Notes: generated by a model from the sequence alone, not told the origin. A stretch of DNA of 8,382 nucleotides from Acidobacteriota bacterium (GCA_013813075.1 JACCSI010000255.1:1-8382), one strand, 5' to 3'; numbered from the stretch's first letter, positions 1 through 6,803 are shown. Numbers and translations are program-made.

Positions 1-2
1 GG

Positions 3-305
3 CGACGATGGCTGGAGCATGCCGGGCTATGGCCTGCGGTCGCAGCCAAGGTGGTTTCGCTTCCCAGCAGTCCAGCCGTGGTCGCCGCGGTGCGCGAGGG
101 ACGTGCCGAGGCCGGCATCGTCTACGCAACGGACGCTCCTGGCGGGGCGTTCATCGTTCCCGCCACCGAAGGACCTCGGATCGTGTACCCGGCCGCCGCC
201 GTGGTCGGTGCGCGCACGGAGGACGCGCGCGCGTTCCTTGCTTTCTTGCGAGGTCCGGTTGCGCGCCAGATCTTCGAGGCGGCGCGCTTCACCCACCTGC
301 CCTGA
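3..305 (+). CDS. modA: Molybdate ABC transporter substrate-binding protein, C-terminal part
   Basis: This is the last 100 residues of a periplasmic molybdate-binding protein whose 5' end lies outside the window. The frame is open from the first complete codon at base 3. ModA captures molybdate (or tungstate) outside the inner membrane and hands it to the ModB permease. The visible part has the characteristic EAGIVYATDA stretch (codons at about 108-137), which in ModA proteins contributes to the oxyanion site and hinge, followed by the usual C-terminal helix region (ARAFLAFLRGPVARQIFEAA). The whole family is about 250 residues, so roughly the last 40 percent is here. The TGA stop is 3 bp before modB, the normal modABC operon layout. 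The family call rests on this motif plus the modB and modC neighbours. Whether molybdate or tungstate is preferred cannot be told. Confidence 0.88.
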   Translation, partial: RRWLEHAGLWPAVAAKVVSLPSSPAVVAAVREGRAEAGIVYATDAPGGAFIVPATEGPRIVYPAAAVVGARTEDARAFLAFLRGPVARQIFEAARFTHLP

Positions 306-308
306 TCG

Positions 309-974
309 ATGCCGGACAACGCGCTTGGAATCGCTGCCTTCAGCGCGCTGATGGCGCTCGTGGCCACGCTGCTGGCGCTCCCGCCGGGCGTCGTCCTCGG
401 CTGGCTGTTTGCGCACAAATCCTTTCCTGGGCGGTCGGTCCTCGAAACCGCGGCGATGCTGCCGCTGGTGATGCCCCCGGTGGCGACCGGGTTAATCCTG
501 TTGCGGTTGCTCGGTCGTCGCAGTCCGATCGGGCAGGCGCTGGATGCTGCGGGACTGGAAGTTATTTTTACGTGGAAAGCCGTCGTTATTGCGATGGCCG
601 TCATGAGCGTGCCGATTGTCTTGCTGACGGCAAAGGCCGGTTTTCAGCAAGTGAACCCGCGCTTCGAGCAGATGGCCGCGACGCTGGGCGCCGGGCCGGT
701 GCGCATCTTCTTGACGGTGAGCCTGCCGCTCGCCGGCCGCAGCGTGCTGGCCGCGGCGTTCCTGGGGTTTGCGCGCGCGCTCGGCGAGTTCGGCGCCACG
801 ATCATGATTGCGGGCGGCATTCCTGGGGAGACAGAAACCTTGTCGGTCGCTATCTACCGGCTCACCGAGGTCGGGCGCGAAGACGACGCCATGGGGTTGA
901 TGCTGCTGTCATTGCTCCTGGCGTTCGGGGCCTCGTTCGCGTCGAATCACGTGCTGCGGCGGCAACAAACATGA
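309..974 (+). CDS. modB: Molybdate ABC transporter permease ModB
   Basis: This 221-residue inner-membrane permease forms the molybdate channel as a homodimer with ModC on the cytoplasmic side. The hydrophobicity pattern gives about five to six membrane segments, near residues 8-35, 48-70, 88-108, 143-170 and 195-212. The EAA-type coupling loop that docks on the ATPase is seen at about 120-140 (EQMAATLGAGPVRIFLTVSLP region), and the ModB/CysT-typical ALGEFGATIMIAGG follows at 157-170. Length matches the family (about 220-230). The ATG lies 3 bp after the modA stop, and the gene's TGA overlaps the modC start in an ATGA, so the three are almost certainly co-transcribed and translationally coupled. 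No clear Shine-Dalgarno precedes the ATG, which suits coupling to modA translation. Confidence 0.93.
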   Translation: MPDNALGIAAFSALMALVATLLALPPGVVLGWLFAHKSFPGRSVLETAAMLPLVMPPVATGLILLRLLGRRSPIGQALDAAGLEVIFTWKAVVIAMAVMSVPIVLLTAKAGFQQVNPRFEQMAATLGAGPVRIFLTVSLPLAGRSVLAAAFLGFARALGEFGATIMIAGGIPGETETLSVAIYRLTEVGREDDAMGLMLLSLLLAFGASFASNHVLRRQQT

Positions 975-1633
975 TCGATCTGGCCTTCGACATCCGCTTT
1001 CAACAGGGCCAGTTCACGCTCGAAGTAGCCGATCGGTCCCGCGTCAACGTGCTCGGGCTGTTTGGCCCGTCCGGCGCGGGCAAGACGACGTTGCTCGAAG
1101 CGATTGCCGGGATCCGCAAGCCGTCGCGCGGCGAGATTGTCCTGGGCGACACCACCTTGTTCTCGGCCGACAAGGGGATCCATGTCGCACCACGCGATCG
1201 CCGCATCGGATACGTGCCGCAGGACGCGTTGCTCTTCCCGCACATGAGCGTTCGCGGCAATCTCCTGTTCGGCGCCACGTCATCCGCTCTTGACCTGCAA
1301 ACCGTGGCTGAAATGCTGGAGATCGCACCGCTGCTCTCCCGTCGCGTTCAGGGGCTTTCGGGCGGCGAGCGCCAGCGCATTGCGCTCGGCCGGGCGTTGA
1401 TGACGCACCCGGCGCTGCTGCTGATGGACGAACCACTTGCCGCCGTGGATCGCGAGCGGCGCGAGCGCATCTTGCCTTATCTGTTGCGCATCAGGGGCGA
1501 GCTGCAAGTGCCGCTCGTCTACGTCACGCACGACGCCGAGGAGCTGTCGCAGATCGCCGACCGCGTGCTGGTGATGGGCGACGGGCGTGTACTGCGCGCC
1601 GGCGCTCCTTCAGAGGTCATCGATCGGCGTTAG
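971..1633 (+). CDS. modC: Molybdate ABC transporter ATPase ModC, short form without MOP domain
   Basis: This is the ATPase that powers ModB. All nucleotide-binding motifs are present in the 220 residues: Walker A GPSGAGKT (32-39), Q-loop Q84, signature LSGGERQ (129-135), Walker B LLLMDEP (149-155), D-loop around AVD158-160 and switch H187 in YVTHD. The ATG at 971 sits in the ATGA overlap with the modB stop. The longer in-frame reading back to base 8 crosses modA and modB and is rejected. The protein ends just after the core (GAPSEVIDRR). The roughly 130-residue C-terminal TOBE/MOP domain that binds molybdate and gives feedback inhibition in classical ModC (about 350 residues) is missing. Without that domain the label rests largely on context: the core alone could be called a CysA/PotA-like ATPase. 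Its last 17 bp overlap, tail to tail, the gene on the other strand. Confidence 0.9.
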   Translation: MIDLAFDIRFQQGQFTLEVADRSRVNVLGLFGPSGAGKTTLLEAIAGIRKPSRGEIVLGDTTLFSADKGIHVAPRDRRIGYVPQDALLFPHMSVRGNLLFGATSSALDLQTVAEMLEIAPLLSRRVQGLSGGERQRIALGRALMTHPALLLMDEPLAAVDRERRERILPYLLRIRGELQVPLVYVTHDAEELSQIADRVLVMGDGRVLRAGAPSEVIDRR

Positions 1634-2810
1634 CGATCAATCCGGCGGAGGCACCGACCCAGCGCAAGCCCTTGTTGTGATCGACGCCCATCATTTGGCC
1701 GCGCCCCATGCGAATCAGCGGCAGTACGGCCTGGAGGCGATCGGTCCAGACAAACATCATCCGGATCTCTGCTTGCGTGCGACCGTAGGGCGTGTCGATG
1801 ACCGGCTCGAACGACATCCGCTCCTGCAGAATGTATTGATCGCGCTGGTCGCTGGGAATGGCCGCCAATTGTTCGTCTGTTGGCGCGAAGATAATGCCGC
1901 CGCCGGCAAAGGAGAACAGCGGTTTCAGCAGCAGCTTCTCGCGCGCGTCCGGGAGTCCGTGCACGTCGTGCAGAAACCAGGTGCGTGGCACCGCTGGGTG
2001 TCGGAGAAACGGAATCGAAAACTTGCTGACGCGGAAATACCATTCCGGATGTCCGGTCCATTCGACGTCCAGATCGTCGCGATAATCGAAGGGCAACGCG
2101 ACGTTCCTGCGGACCAGTTCGTCTGGGATGACGCGGTTGTAGACGCGTCGAATCCGGGTCAGCGCCCCGTCGCGGCGATAGAAGAGCTCGCGACCGTTCT
2201 TGACGATGTCCTCGGTGTCGACCGTGCGGACACCCCACAGTTTTTCGGTCATGACGAAGTCAGGACGTGTCTTCTGCCGCTCCGGGTCGATCTCCATCAG
2301 CACGACTTCGCGCGGGTCGTGATTATTCGTAATCGCCTGTTGCAGCAGCGCGCGAAACGAATCTCTGGTCATGCTATTCACGTACTCGTCGGTCCCCGCG
2401 GGCATCGCAAACGATGCGGAGTATGCCTCCGCCAGGGCCATCTGGAAGCCGTACAGCGACGGGAATGCTTGAAGCTCGACCAGCCGTGGCTCGATCAGTC
2501 CGGTCGGCGTCCGTACCAGGCCGAAGTCCACCTGCAGAAATGTCGGATGCGGCTCGGACACTGCGCCGCGGAACCGGTCCGGCACGACGTCGGCTGCCGC
2601 CGCCGCGGCGTCGCCGGTCATCGACTGCTGAATGAGTTCGGTGCCGATGGCCGCCAGCTGGTCGACGAGCATCCGCGGAAAGAAACATGGCGTTTCGGAG
2701 ATCGGGAACTCGATGCGGCCGCTGGTGTGATGCTGCAGATGCGCCATCAGCGCGGCGTACTGCGACTCGCTCCACGACGCGTTGAATCGTTGGCGAAGCG
2801 CTGGAATCAT
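1617..2810 (-). CDS. Putative circularly permuted ATP-grasp ligase (glutathionylspermidine-synthase-like)
   Basis: This 397-residue protein has no name I can recall. Its motif order suggests a circularly permuted ATP-grasp enzyme, the fold of glutathionylspermidine synthase, which joins a carboxylate to an amine using ATP. Near the N-terminal third is VDFG (94-97), then LVELQAFPSLYGFQ (110-123), resembling the DFG...EYNADTPT segment that carries metal ligands in that family (E112 and Q114 as candidates). GRELFYRRDG (206-215) follows. The ATP-binding side comes last: LLLKPLFSFAGGGI (293-306, K296 plus glycine loop), YILQE (326-330), AEIRMMFVW (347-355). An Ala-rich run (68-73) looks like a linker. 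Start ATG is 8 bp after the pyrophosphatase stop, so the two are probably one transcript, though no Shine-Dalgarno is seen. The gene is real by conserved-looking, non-repetitive sequence; the fold assignment is inference from motifs alone. Confidence 0.72.
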   Translation of the reverse strand: MIPALRQRFNASWSESQYAALMAHLQHHTSGRIEFPISETPCFFPRMLVDQLAAIGTELIQQSMTGDAAAAAADVVPDRFRGAVSEPHPTFLQVDFGLVRTPTGLIEPRLVELQAFPSLYGFQMALAEAYSASFAMPAGTDEYVNSMTRDSFRALLQQAITNNHDPREVVLMEIDPERQKTRPDFVMTEKLWGVRTVDTEDIVKNGRELFYRRDGALTRIRRVYNRVIPDELVRRNVALPFDYRDDLDVEWTGHPEWYFRVSKFSIPFLRHPAVPRTWFLHDVHGLPDAREKLLLKPLFSFAGGGIIFAPTDEQLAAIPSDQRDQYILQERMSFEPVIDTPYGRTQAEIRMMFVWTDRLQAVLPLIRMGRGQMMGVDHNKGLRWVGASAGLIANADR

Positions 2811-2818
2811 GGACTGGG

Positions 2819-3373
2819 TCAGACGCGATAACGCGCGATTTCGCCGCGCCGCAGCCGGCGATAGTGATTGAGGGCCTCGTTGATAATCTGAATCGCTTCC
2901 GCGGGCCCGAGCATGTCCTCGACGATGACCTGCTTGTGCTCGAGCGTCTTGTAGTCTTCGAAAAATCGCTTCACTTCCCGCAGCAGGTGCGCCGGCAACT
3001 GCGCCTTGTCGGTGTAATCGGAAAAGGCGGGGTCGTAGACACTGACCGCCACAATCTTGTCGTCGATACCCTTTTCATCGCGCATCCGCATGACCCCGAT
3101 GGCGCGCGCCTCGACAATCGTCAACGGATACACCGGTTCCTGGCCCAACACCAGCGCATCGAGCGGATCGCCGTCGTCGCAGTACGTCCGCGGGATGAAG
3201 CCGTAATCGGCGGGGTAGTAGACCGCACTGTAGAGCACGCGATCCAGACGCAGCAGCCCCGTCTCTTTGTCGAGCTCGTACTTGTTCTTGCTGCCCTTGG
3301 GAATCTCGATGACGACGGGGAAACCGGTAGAAATGACAGCTTCGTCCACGTAGCTGTCGTGCCAGGGATGCAT
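2819..3373 (-). CDS. ppa: Inorganic pyrophosphatase, family I
   Basis: This cytoplasmic enzyme hydrolyses pyrophosphate to two phosphates, pulling biosynthetic reactions forward. The 184 residues align by eye along their full length with the family I (E. coli Ppa-like) enzyme. Matching active-site residues are E23 in IEIP, K31 and E33 in KYE, R45, Y53 and Y57 in YYPADYG, the signature D67-G-D69-P-L-D72, D99, D104 and K106, and Y141-K142. I chose the ATG at 3371-3373 (MHPWHDSYVDE), because the family homology begins there. The frame stays open upstream to 3544, but that extension is low-complexity and unlike any pyrophosphatase. A TACACT box at 3383-3388 lies 9 nt before the start and could be a -10 element for a very short leader. 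The gene is followed after 8 bp by the putative permuted ATP-grasp gene. Confidence 0.96.
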   Translation of the reverse strand: MHPWHDSYVDEAVISTGFPVVIEIPKGSKNKYELDKETGLLRLDRVLYSAVYYPADYGFIPRTYCDDGDPLDALVLGQEPVYPLTIVEARAIGVMRMRDEKGIDDKIVAVSVYDPAFSDYTDKAQLPAHLLREVKRFFEDYKTLEHKQVIVEDMLGPAEAIQIINEALNHYRRLRRGEIARYRV

Positions 3374-3382
3374 AGGGATACC

Positions 3383-3388
3383 AGTGTA
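3383..3388 (-). promoter_or_regulatory. Possible -10 box of the pyrophosphatase promoter
   Basis: On the minus strand the sequence reads TACACT followed by 9 nt and then the ATG of the pyrophosphatase gene. It matches the sigma-70 -10 consensus at four of six positions, and transcription would start within a few bases of the start codon. I see no convincing -35 hexamer at 15-19 bp upstream, so this is a weak call. Confidence 0.25.
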
Positions 3389-3399
3389 CCGCGCGACGG

Positions 3400-3472
3400 T
3401 TCGCCACGTCCGCGACCAGGAGCCTCTGCACAGGCCGCGATCTGGGGCGGACCGGCCGGACGACGTGGCGAA
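3400..3472. repeat. 11-bp perfect inverted repeat in the spacer upstream of ppa
   Basis: TTCGCCACGTC at 3400-3410 and its exact reverse complement GACGTGGCGAA at 3462-3472 flank 51 bp. The loop contains a further self-complementary CCGGCCGG (3452-3459). The repeat fills most of the 193-bp gap (3374-3566) between the aminopeptidase stop and the pyrophosphatase start, and ends 26 bp before the pyrophosphatase ATG. The transcript could fold into a long-armed structure, or the arms could bind a regulator. No U-run follows either arm, so it is not a standard intrinsic terminator. Nothing else in this gap looks coding. Confidence 0.5.
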
Positions 3473-3566
3473 GCCGCGCAATCGCATGAAATCTTCGCAA
3501 TTTACGCGGACGAATTCTCGCGGGGGCGGGAGAGCGGGCTGCATCCGGCGCCGCTCGGGCGGACCG

Positions 3567-4673
3567 TCAAGCCGTGATTAAAAACCGCCCGTCGCGCATG
3601 ATCGGCTGGTCGTCCACCCAGATGTCGAATCGCGTGCCGACCACATCGATATGTGTCGCCGAATACCAGTCGGCGCCGGTATGAGCGCCATAGGGATTGC
3701 CGAATGCGATGTGAATGCCGGGAAACTTCTCGTCCTGCAGGATGTGCCCGATGACGTGCGTGAGCTCGATGTTCGTGCCAATGGCGAATTCGCCGACGCG
3801 GTCGGAGTTCTCGTCGGTGTGCGTGTACTTCCAGAACGCCTCTTCGAGCTCTTGATTGTCGGAAAACGCTTCCGTGAGCCGGTTCCCCTTGATGCGAACC
3901 GTCAGCGGTGTGGTTTCGAGACTGCCAAAGCGCTCGCATAGGTAGTCACCAACGACACCGTCGATGACGAACGTGCCGTTGACTTCGCCAGGAGTGGTGA
4001 AGACTTCGCCGCCGGGCAAGTTGCCCCACTTGTCCGGGCTGATCAGCCCGCTCGTCTTCAACCAGCGATAGCGTGGATCGAGCGTCGCGACGAAGTTGCT
4101 GCCGGCAGGCGTGGTGGCGCGGATCTGCCTCGCAACCGAGACGATGTCGATGACCTTCTGGCTCAATCGATCGACTCGTCGATAATCCGCGCGCATGCCT
4201 TCGAGCATGATCTGGCGGTTGATGTTGACCATGTGCGCGTGACGCATTCGCCGGCGATTGACGATGTCGGTCATCTCCATCCGCGAGCCCAGCTCGTTGG
4301 TCTGCACGTGCACGGCAAAGATGCTGACTTGGCTGTGCTCCATGTCCGCGGCAATTGCGCTCGGAAGCCCAGTCAGTGGACGTGTGGCCACGTCCTCCAG
4401 CACGAACAGCTTATAGGGGGCGCCAACCTCCTCGATCTCGTGGACAAGGCTGGCTGCGATGTCCTCGCATTCGTGATCGGTAATGACCGTCACGCGTTCG
4501 TGCGGCTGGATATTCAGGCAGACGCGAACCGCGTTGCGCGCCCCGGGGAGAAGTTCCTGGTCCACGGCCTTCGAGATCACCTCTCGATTGTAATTCCAGT
4601 TCCGCGCCTTCTGTTGATCTGTCCGCCGTAGATGCCGGGTGGCGTAGATGTGAAATTCTGTGCGTCTCGGCAC
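3567..4673 (-). CDS. M29-type metalloaminopeptidase (AmpS/AmpT-like, COG2309)
   Basis: This cytoplasmic exopeptidase is predicted to remove N-terminal residues from peptides using two divalent metals. Candidate metal ligands of peptidase family M29 are all visible: E223 in GGEVFTTP, E295 in VGEFAIGTN, H321 in GIHIAFG, and H341 and D343 in THIDVV. A tyrosine, Y328 or Y337, between the last groups could be the family's catalytic-site Tyr. With 368 residues it is slightly shorter than AmpS (about 400). The N-terminal part (NAVRVCLNIQPHERVTVITD, 47-66) is the family's first strand region. The GTG start used here is 16 bp downstream of the carboxylate-amine ligase stop but has no good Shine-Dalgarno, and the first 30 residues look unlike the family. 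A GTG at 4578-4580 (residue 32) is an alternative start. The gap suggests co-transcription with the ligase, making the ligase product or its precursor a plausible substrate. Confidence 0.88.
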   Translation of the reverse strand: MPRRTEFHIYATRHLRRTDQQKARNWNYNREVISKAVDQELLPGARNAVRVCLNIQPHERVTVITDHECEDIAASLVHEIEEVGAPYKLFVLEDVATRPLTGLPSAIAADMEHSQVSIFAVHVQTNELGSRMEMTDIVNRRRMRHAHMVNINRQIMLEGMRADYRRVDRLSQKVIDIVSVARQIRATTPAGSNFVATLDPRYRWLKTSGLISPDKWGNLPGGEVFTTPGEVNGTFVIDGVVGDYLCERFGSLETTPLTVRIKGNRLTEAFSDNQELEEAFWKYTHTDENSDRVGEFAIGTNIELTHVIGHILQDEKFPGIHIAFGNPYGAHTGADWYSATHIDVVGTRFDIWVDDQPIMRDGRFLITA

Positions 4674-4689
4674 CGCGGATTCTCTGGCT

Positions 4690-5796
4690 TCAGAGGCCCG
4701 CCTGGGTCTCGGAGACCATGTATTGGACGACCTGCTTCAGGTCGCCGGTTTCGGCAAACACTTTCAGCTGCCGGTCGGCGCCGGTGCCGCGCTCGAGCAT
4801 GGTCTGGACGTACTCCACTTCCTTGCGACTATCGAGCTCGTCGAGGACATCGTCCACGAAGTCCAGGTATTCGAGAATCAGCTCCCGGGCCGGCAGTTCT
4901 TTCTCGCGCCCAAAATCGATCAGCATGCCGTCGAGGCCATACCGCGCAGCCCGCCACTTGTTCTCCATGATCAGCGCGCGGCTGTACATCCGGAAGCCCT
5001 GGTTACGCGAGTGCAGTTTGTAGAGTTTTGCCACGGTCGCCTGAATCAGCGCCGCAATCGCGAGCGTCTCATCAACGCGCATAGGAATGTCGCAGATGCG
5101 CACCTCCAGCGTCGAGAAGAACGGATGCGGCCGGACGTCCCACCAGATGCGCTTCGCATTGTCGATGCAGTTGGTGCGGATGAGCAGATTGACGAGACCC
5201 TCGAAGTCGGCCCAACTGGCGAAGGTGTCGGGGATGTTCGTGCGCGGGAACTTGTCGAATACCTTGCAGCGATAGGACTTGAGCCCGGTGTTCATCCCGA
5301 GCCAGAAGGGCGAGTTGGCCGAGAGCGCCAGCAGGTGCGGCAGGAAGTACCGCATCTGGTTCATCAGGTGAATGCTGGTCTCGCGGTCTTCGACGCCGAC
5401 GTGCACGTGCAGACCAAAGATCAGGTTCGATCGCGCCACGGACTGCATGTCTTCCACGACCTGCAGATACCGCTCGTCGGGGGAGATGTCCTGCACCCGC
5501 CAGTCGGCGAAGGGGTGCGTCCCCCCGGCGGCCAGCAGCAGTCCGTGCTCGCGCGCCAGGCGCACCGTCTGGCGGCGCAGATCGACGACGTCCTGGCGCG
5601 CTTCGCCGATGGTGCGGCAGATGCCGGTGCCGACCTCGATCACCGACTGGTGCATCTCGGTCTTCACTTTTTCTTTGAGCTGTAGCTTGCCCTGCGCGAT
5701 CAACTCGGTGTTGATGTGCGAGAGGAGATCAAACGTCTCCGGATTGATGGTCTGATACTCCTCCTCGATGCCGAGCGAGAACGATGGTCTACTCAC
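4690..5796 (-). CDS. Carboxylate-amine ligase, GCS2/YbdK family
   Basis: This glutamine-synthetase-like ligase belongs to the glutamate-cysteine ligase family 2 (COG2170). It activates a carboxylate as acyl phosphate with ATP and couples it to an amine. Motifs seen: LGIEEEYQ (8-15, metal and substrate glutamates), AGGTHPF (90-96), GLHVHVG (128-134), LSANSPFW (158-165), the STLEVRICD strand (228-236), ENKWRAARYG (278-287) and RGTGADRQ (336-343). Length (368) is typical for YbdK-like members. E. coli YbdK shows only weak glutamate-cysteine ligase activity and EgtA of ergothioneine synthesis is another relative, so glutathione synthesis should not be assumed. The start is GTG at 5794-5796, supported by a GAGGT at a 7-nt spacing and by the motif sitting at residue 8. 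It lies between an ATP-grasp ligase (61 bp upstream) and an aminopeptidase (16 bp downstream) in one orientation. Confidence 0.94.
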   Translation of the reverse strand: MSRPSFSLGIEEEYQTINPETFDLLSHINTELIAQGKLQLKEKVKTEMHQSVIEVGTGICRTIGEARQDVVDLRRQTVRLAREHGLLLAAGGTHPFADWRVQDISPDERYLQVVEDMQSVARSNLIFGLHVHVGVEDRETSIHLMNQMRYFLPHLLALSANSPFWLGMNTGLKSYRCKVFDKFPRTNIPDTFASWADFEGLVNLLIRTNCIDNAKRIWWDVRPHPFFSTLEVRICDIPMRVDETLAIAALIQATVAKLYKLHSRNQGFRMYSRALIMENKWRAARYGLDGMLIDFGREKELPARELILEYLDFVDDVLDELDSRKEVEYVQTMLERGTGADRQLKVFAETGDLKQVVQYMVSETQAGL

Positions 5797-5803
5797 TGAT
5801 CAC

Positions 5804-5808
5804 ACCTC
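5804..5808 (-). promoter_or_regulatory. Ribosome binding site of the carboxylate-amine ligase
   Basis: GAGGT on the minus strand lies 7 nt before the GTG at 5794-5796. It fixes a non-ATG start that agrees with the N-terminal LGIEEEYQ motif position. Confidence 0.7.
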
Positions 5809-5857
5809 GTGACGCGCGTGGAACCGGTCGGCGAACGGCGTCGGCGAGTTTCACTGT

Positions 5858-6790
5858 TCATGCCCCGGACAGAAATTTGTTCCAGCGCAGCTCCATGGGC
5901 GGGCGCGGTTCCATTGCCCGGCGCACGGCAAGCTCGGCGACCCGATTGACGATCCATTCGAAGTTCGATGGTCCGACCGAATGCAGGTCGGCGTCGGGCG
6001 CCGGGTTCATGAAGTCGATGGCGTAGGGGATGCCATCCTCGACCGCGAACTCGACGGTGTTGAGATCGTAGCCGAGCGCTCGACACAATACGCGCGAGTC
6101 ATGTTCGACGCGCGCCAGCAACGCCGGGTCGTAGGCCGGCGGCGTTTTGACGTAGCGCTCATGAAACGCCACGCGCGGGTCGTACGACATGATTTGCACG
6201 TCTTCCTGGCCGACGACGTAGCAGCGGAAGTATTCCTTGAAGTTGACCGCCGCCTGCAGCGTCATGCACAGCGTACGCGTCTGATCGTACGCGGTGAAGA
6301 ACTCCTCGCGCGTGTGGATATGGTGCACGTCGCGCCAGCCGCCGCCGTCGAAAGGCTTCAAGAACGCGGGGAACTTGACGTAGTCGAAGATCCCATCCCA
6401 GTCGAGCGGGTAACGCAGATTGCGCATCGACCGATCCGTCGTCCCCGGCGGGTGCTCCTTGTGCGGCAGCAGCACCGTGCGCGGAATGGCCACCCCGAGT
6501 TTGCTGGCCAGCGCGTAATTGAAGAACTTGTCGTCAGCGCTCCACCAGAACGGGTTGTTGATGATGTAGGTGCCATCGAGCGCACAGTTTTTCAGCCAGG
6601 CGCGGTAAAACGGCACGTCGTGCGAGATGCGATCGACGATGACGGCATACCGGCTGCGGTCGGCCATCTTGACGCCGCCCAGTTCGACAAATTCCGCTGA
6701 CACCTCCGGCATCTGGAACCCGTTGATGCGATCGACGAGCGCACCAGGAAACGTGTTCTCCATGCCGAACAACACACCGATTCTCTTCAT
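5858..6790 (-). CDS. RimK-like ATP-grasp carboxylate-amine ligase
   Basis: This 310-residue soluble protein has the linear ATP-grasp order. An N-terminal domain opens with KRIGVLFGMEN (2-12). DDKFFNYALASKLGVAIPRT (86-105) enters the central domain. FLKPFDGGGWRD (143-154) carries the ATP-phosphate lysine K145 and glycine-rich loop. LQAAV (178-182) and the basic FKEYFRC (184-190) follow, and VEFAVEDGIPYAIDFMNPAPD (246-266) provides the probable magnesium ligands E247 or E251, D259 and N262. Such enzymes form amide or peptide bonds through an acyl phosphate; the acceptor here is unknown. I chose ATG 6788-6790 because it has a GAAGG at 8 nt and begins at the first strand; the frame extends to 6853 but adds an unlikely 21-residue tail. 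It leads the run ATP-grasp, GCS2 ligase, M29 peptidase, which suggests stepwise amide synthesis followed by trimming or recycling. Confidence 0.9.
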   Translation of the reverse strand: MKRIGVLFGMENTFPGALVDRINGFQMPEVSAEFVELGGVKMADRSRYAVIVDRISHDVPFYRAWLKNCALDGTYIINNPFWWSADDKFFNYALASKLGVAIPRTVLLPHKEHPPGTTDRSMRNLRYPLDWDGIFDYVKFPAFLKPFDGGGWRDVHHIHTREEFFTAYDQTRTLCMTLQAAVNFKEYFRCYVVGQEDVQIMSYDPRVAFHERYVKTPPAYDPALLARVEHDSRVLCRALGYDLNTVEFAVEDGIPYAIDFMNPAPDADLHSVGPSNFEWIVNRVAELAVRRAMEPRPPMELRWNKFLSGA

Positions 6791-6798
6791 GGCAGAAG

Positions 6799-6803
6799 CC
6801 TTC
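6799..6803 (-). promoter_or_regulatory. Ribosome binding site of the RimK-like ligase
   Basis: GAAGG on the minus strand lies 8 nt before the ATG at 6788-6790. It decides in favour of this start over upstream in-frame candidates. In the 122-bp gap above it a TTGAAG can be read as a -35-like hexamer, but the matching -10 (TACCGT at 15 bp) is poor, so no promoter is called. Confidence 0.65.

Noticed and set aside
8..970. Long in-frame upstream extension of modC
   Set aside because: It crosses modA and modB in another frame, is Arg/Gly/Ala-rich with no family resemblance, and disappears when modC starts at the ATGA overlap.
1587..2831. 414-codon open frame on the plus strand
   Set aside because: It is the antisense of the permuted ATP-grasp gene, with a His/Arg/Gln-rich composition typical of high-GC shadow frames and no recognisable motif.
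3374..3544. N-terminal extension of the pyrophosphatase by 57 residues
   Set aside because: The pyrophosphatase homology starts at the ATG at 3373. The extension is Arg/Ser-rich and contains the inverted repeat.
4660..5685. 341-codon open frame on the plus strand
   Set aside because: It is the antisense shadow of the GCS2-type ligase. The minus frame carries the clear LGIEEEYQ and HVHVG motifs.
5981..6700. 239-codon open frame on the plus strand
   Set aside because: It is the antisense shadow of the RimK-like ligase, and the minus frame has all ATP-grasp motifs.
4690..6790. Calling the ligase pair gshA and gshB
   Set aside because: The family members are YbdK-like and RimK-like, and glutathione activity is not supported by the sequence alone.
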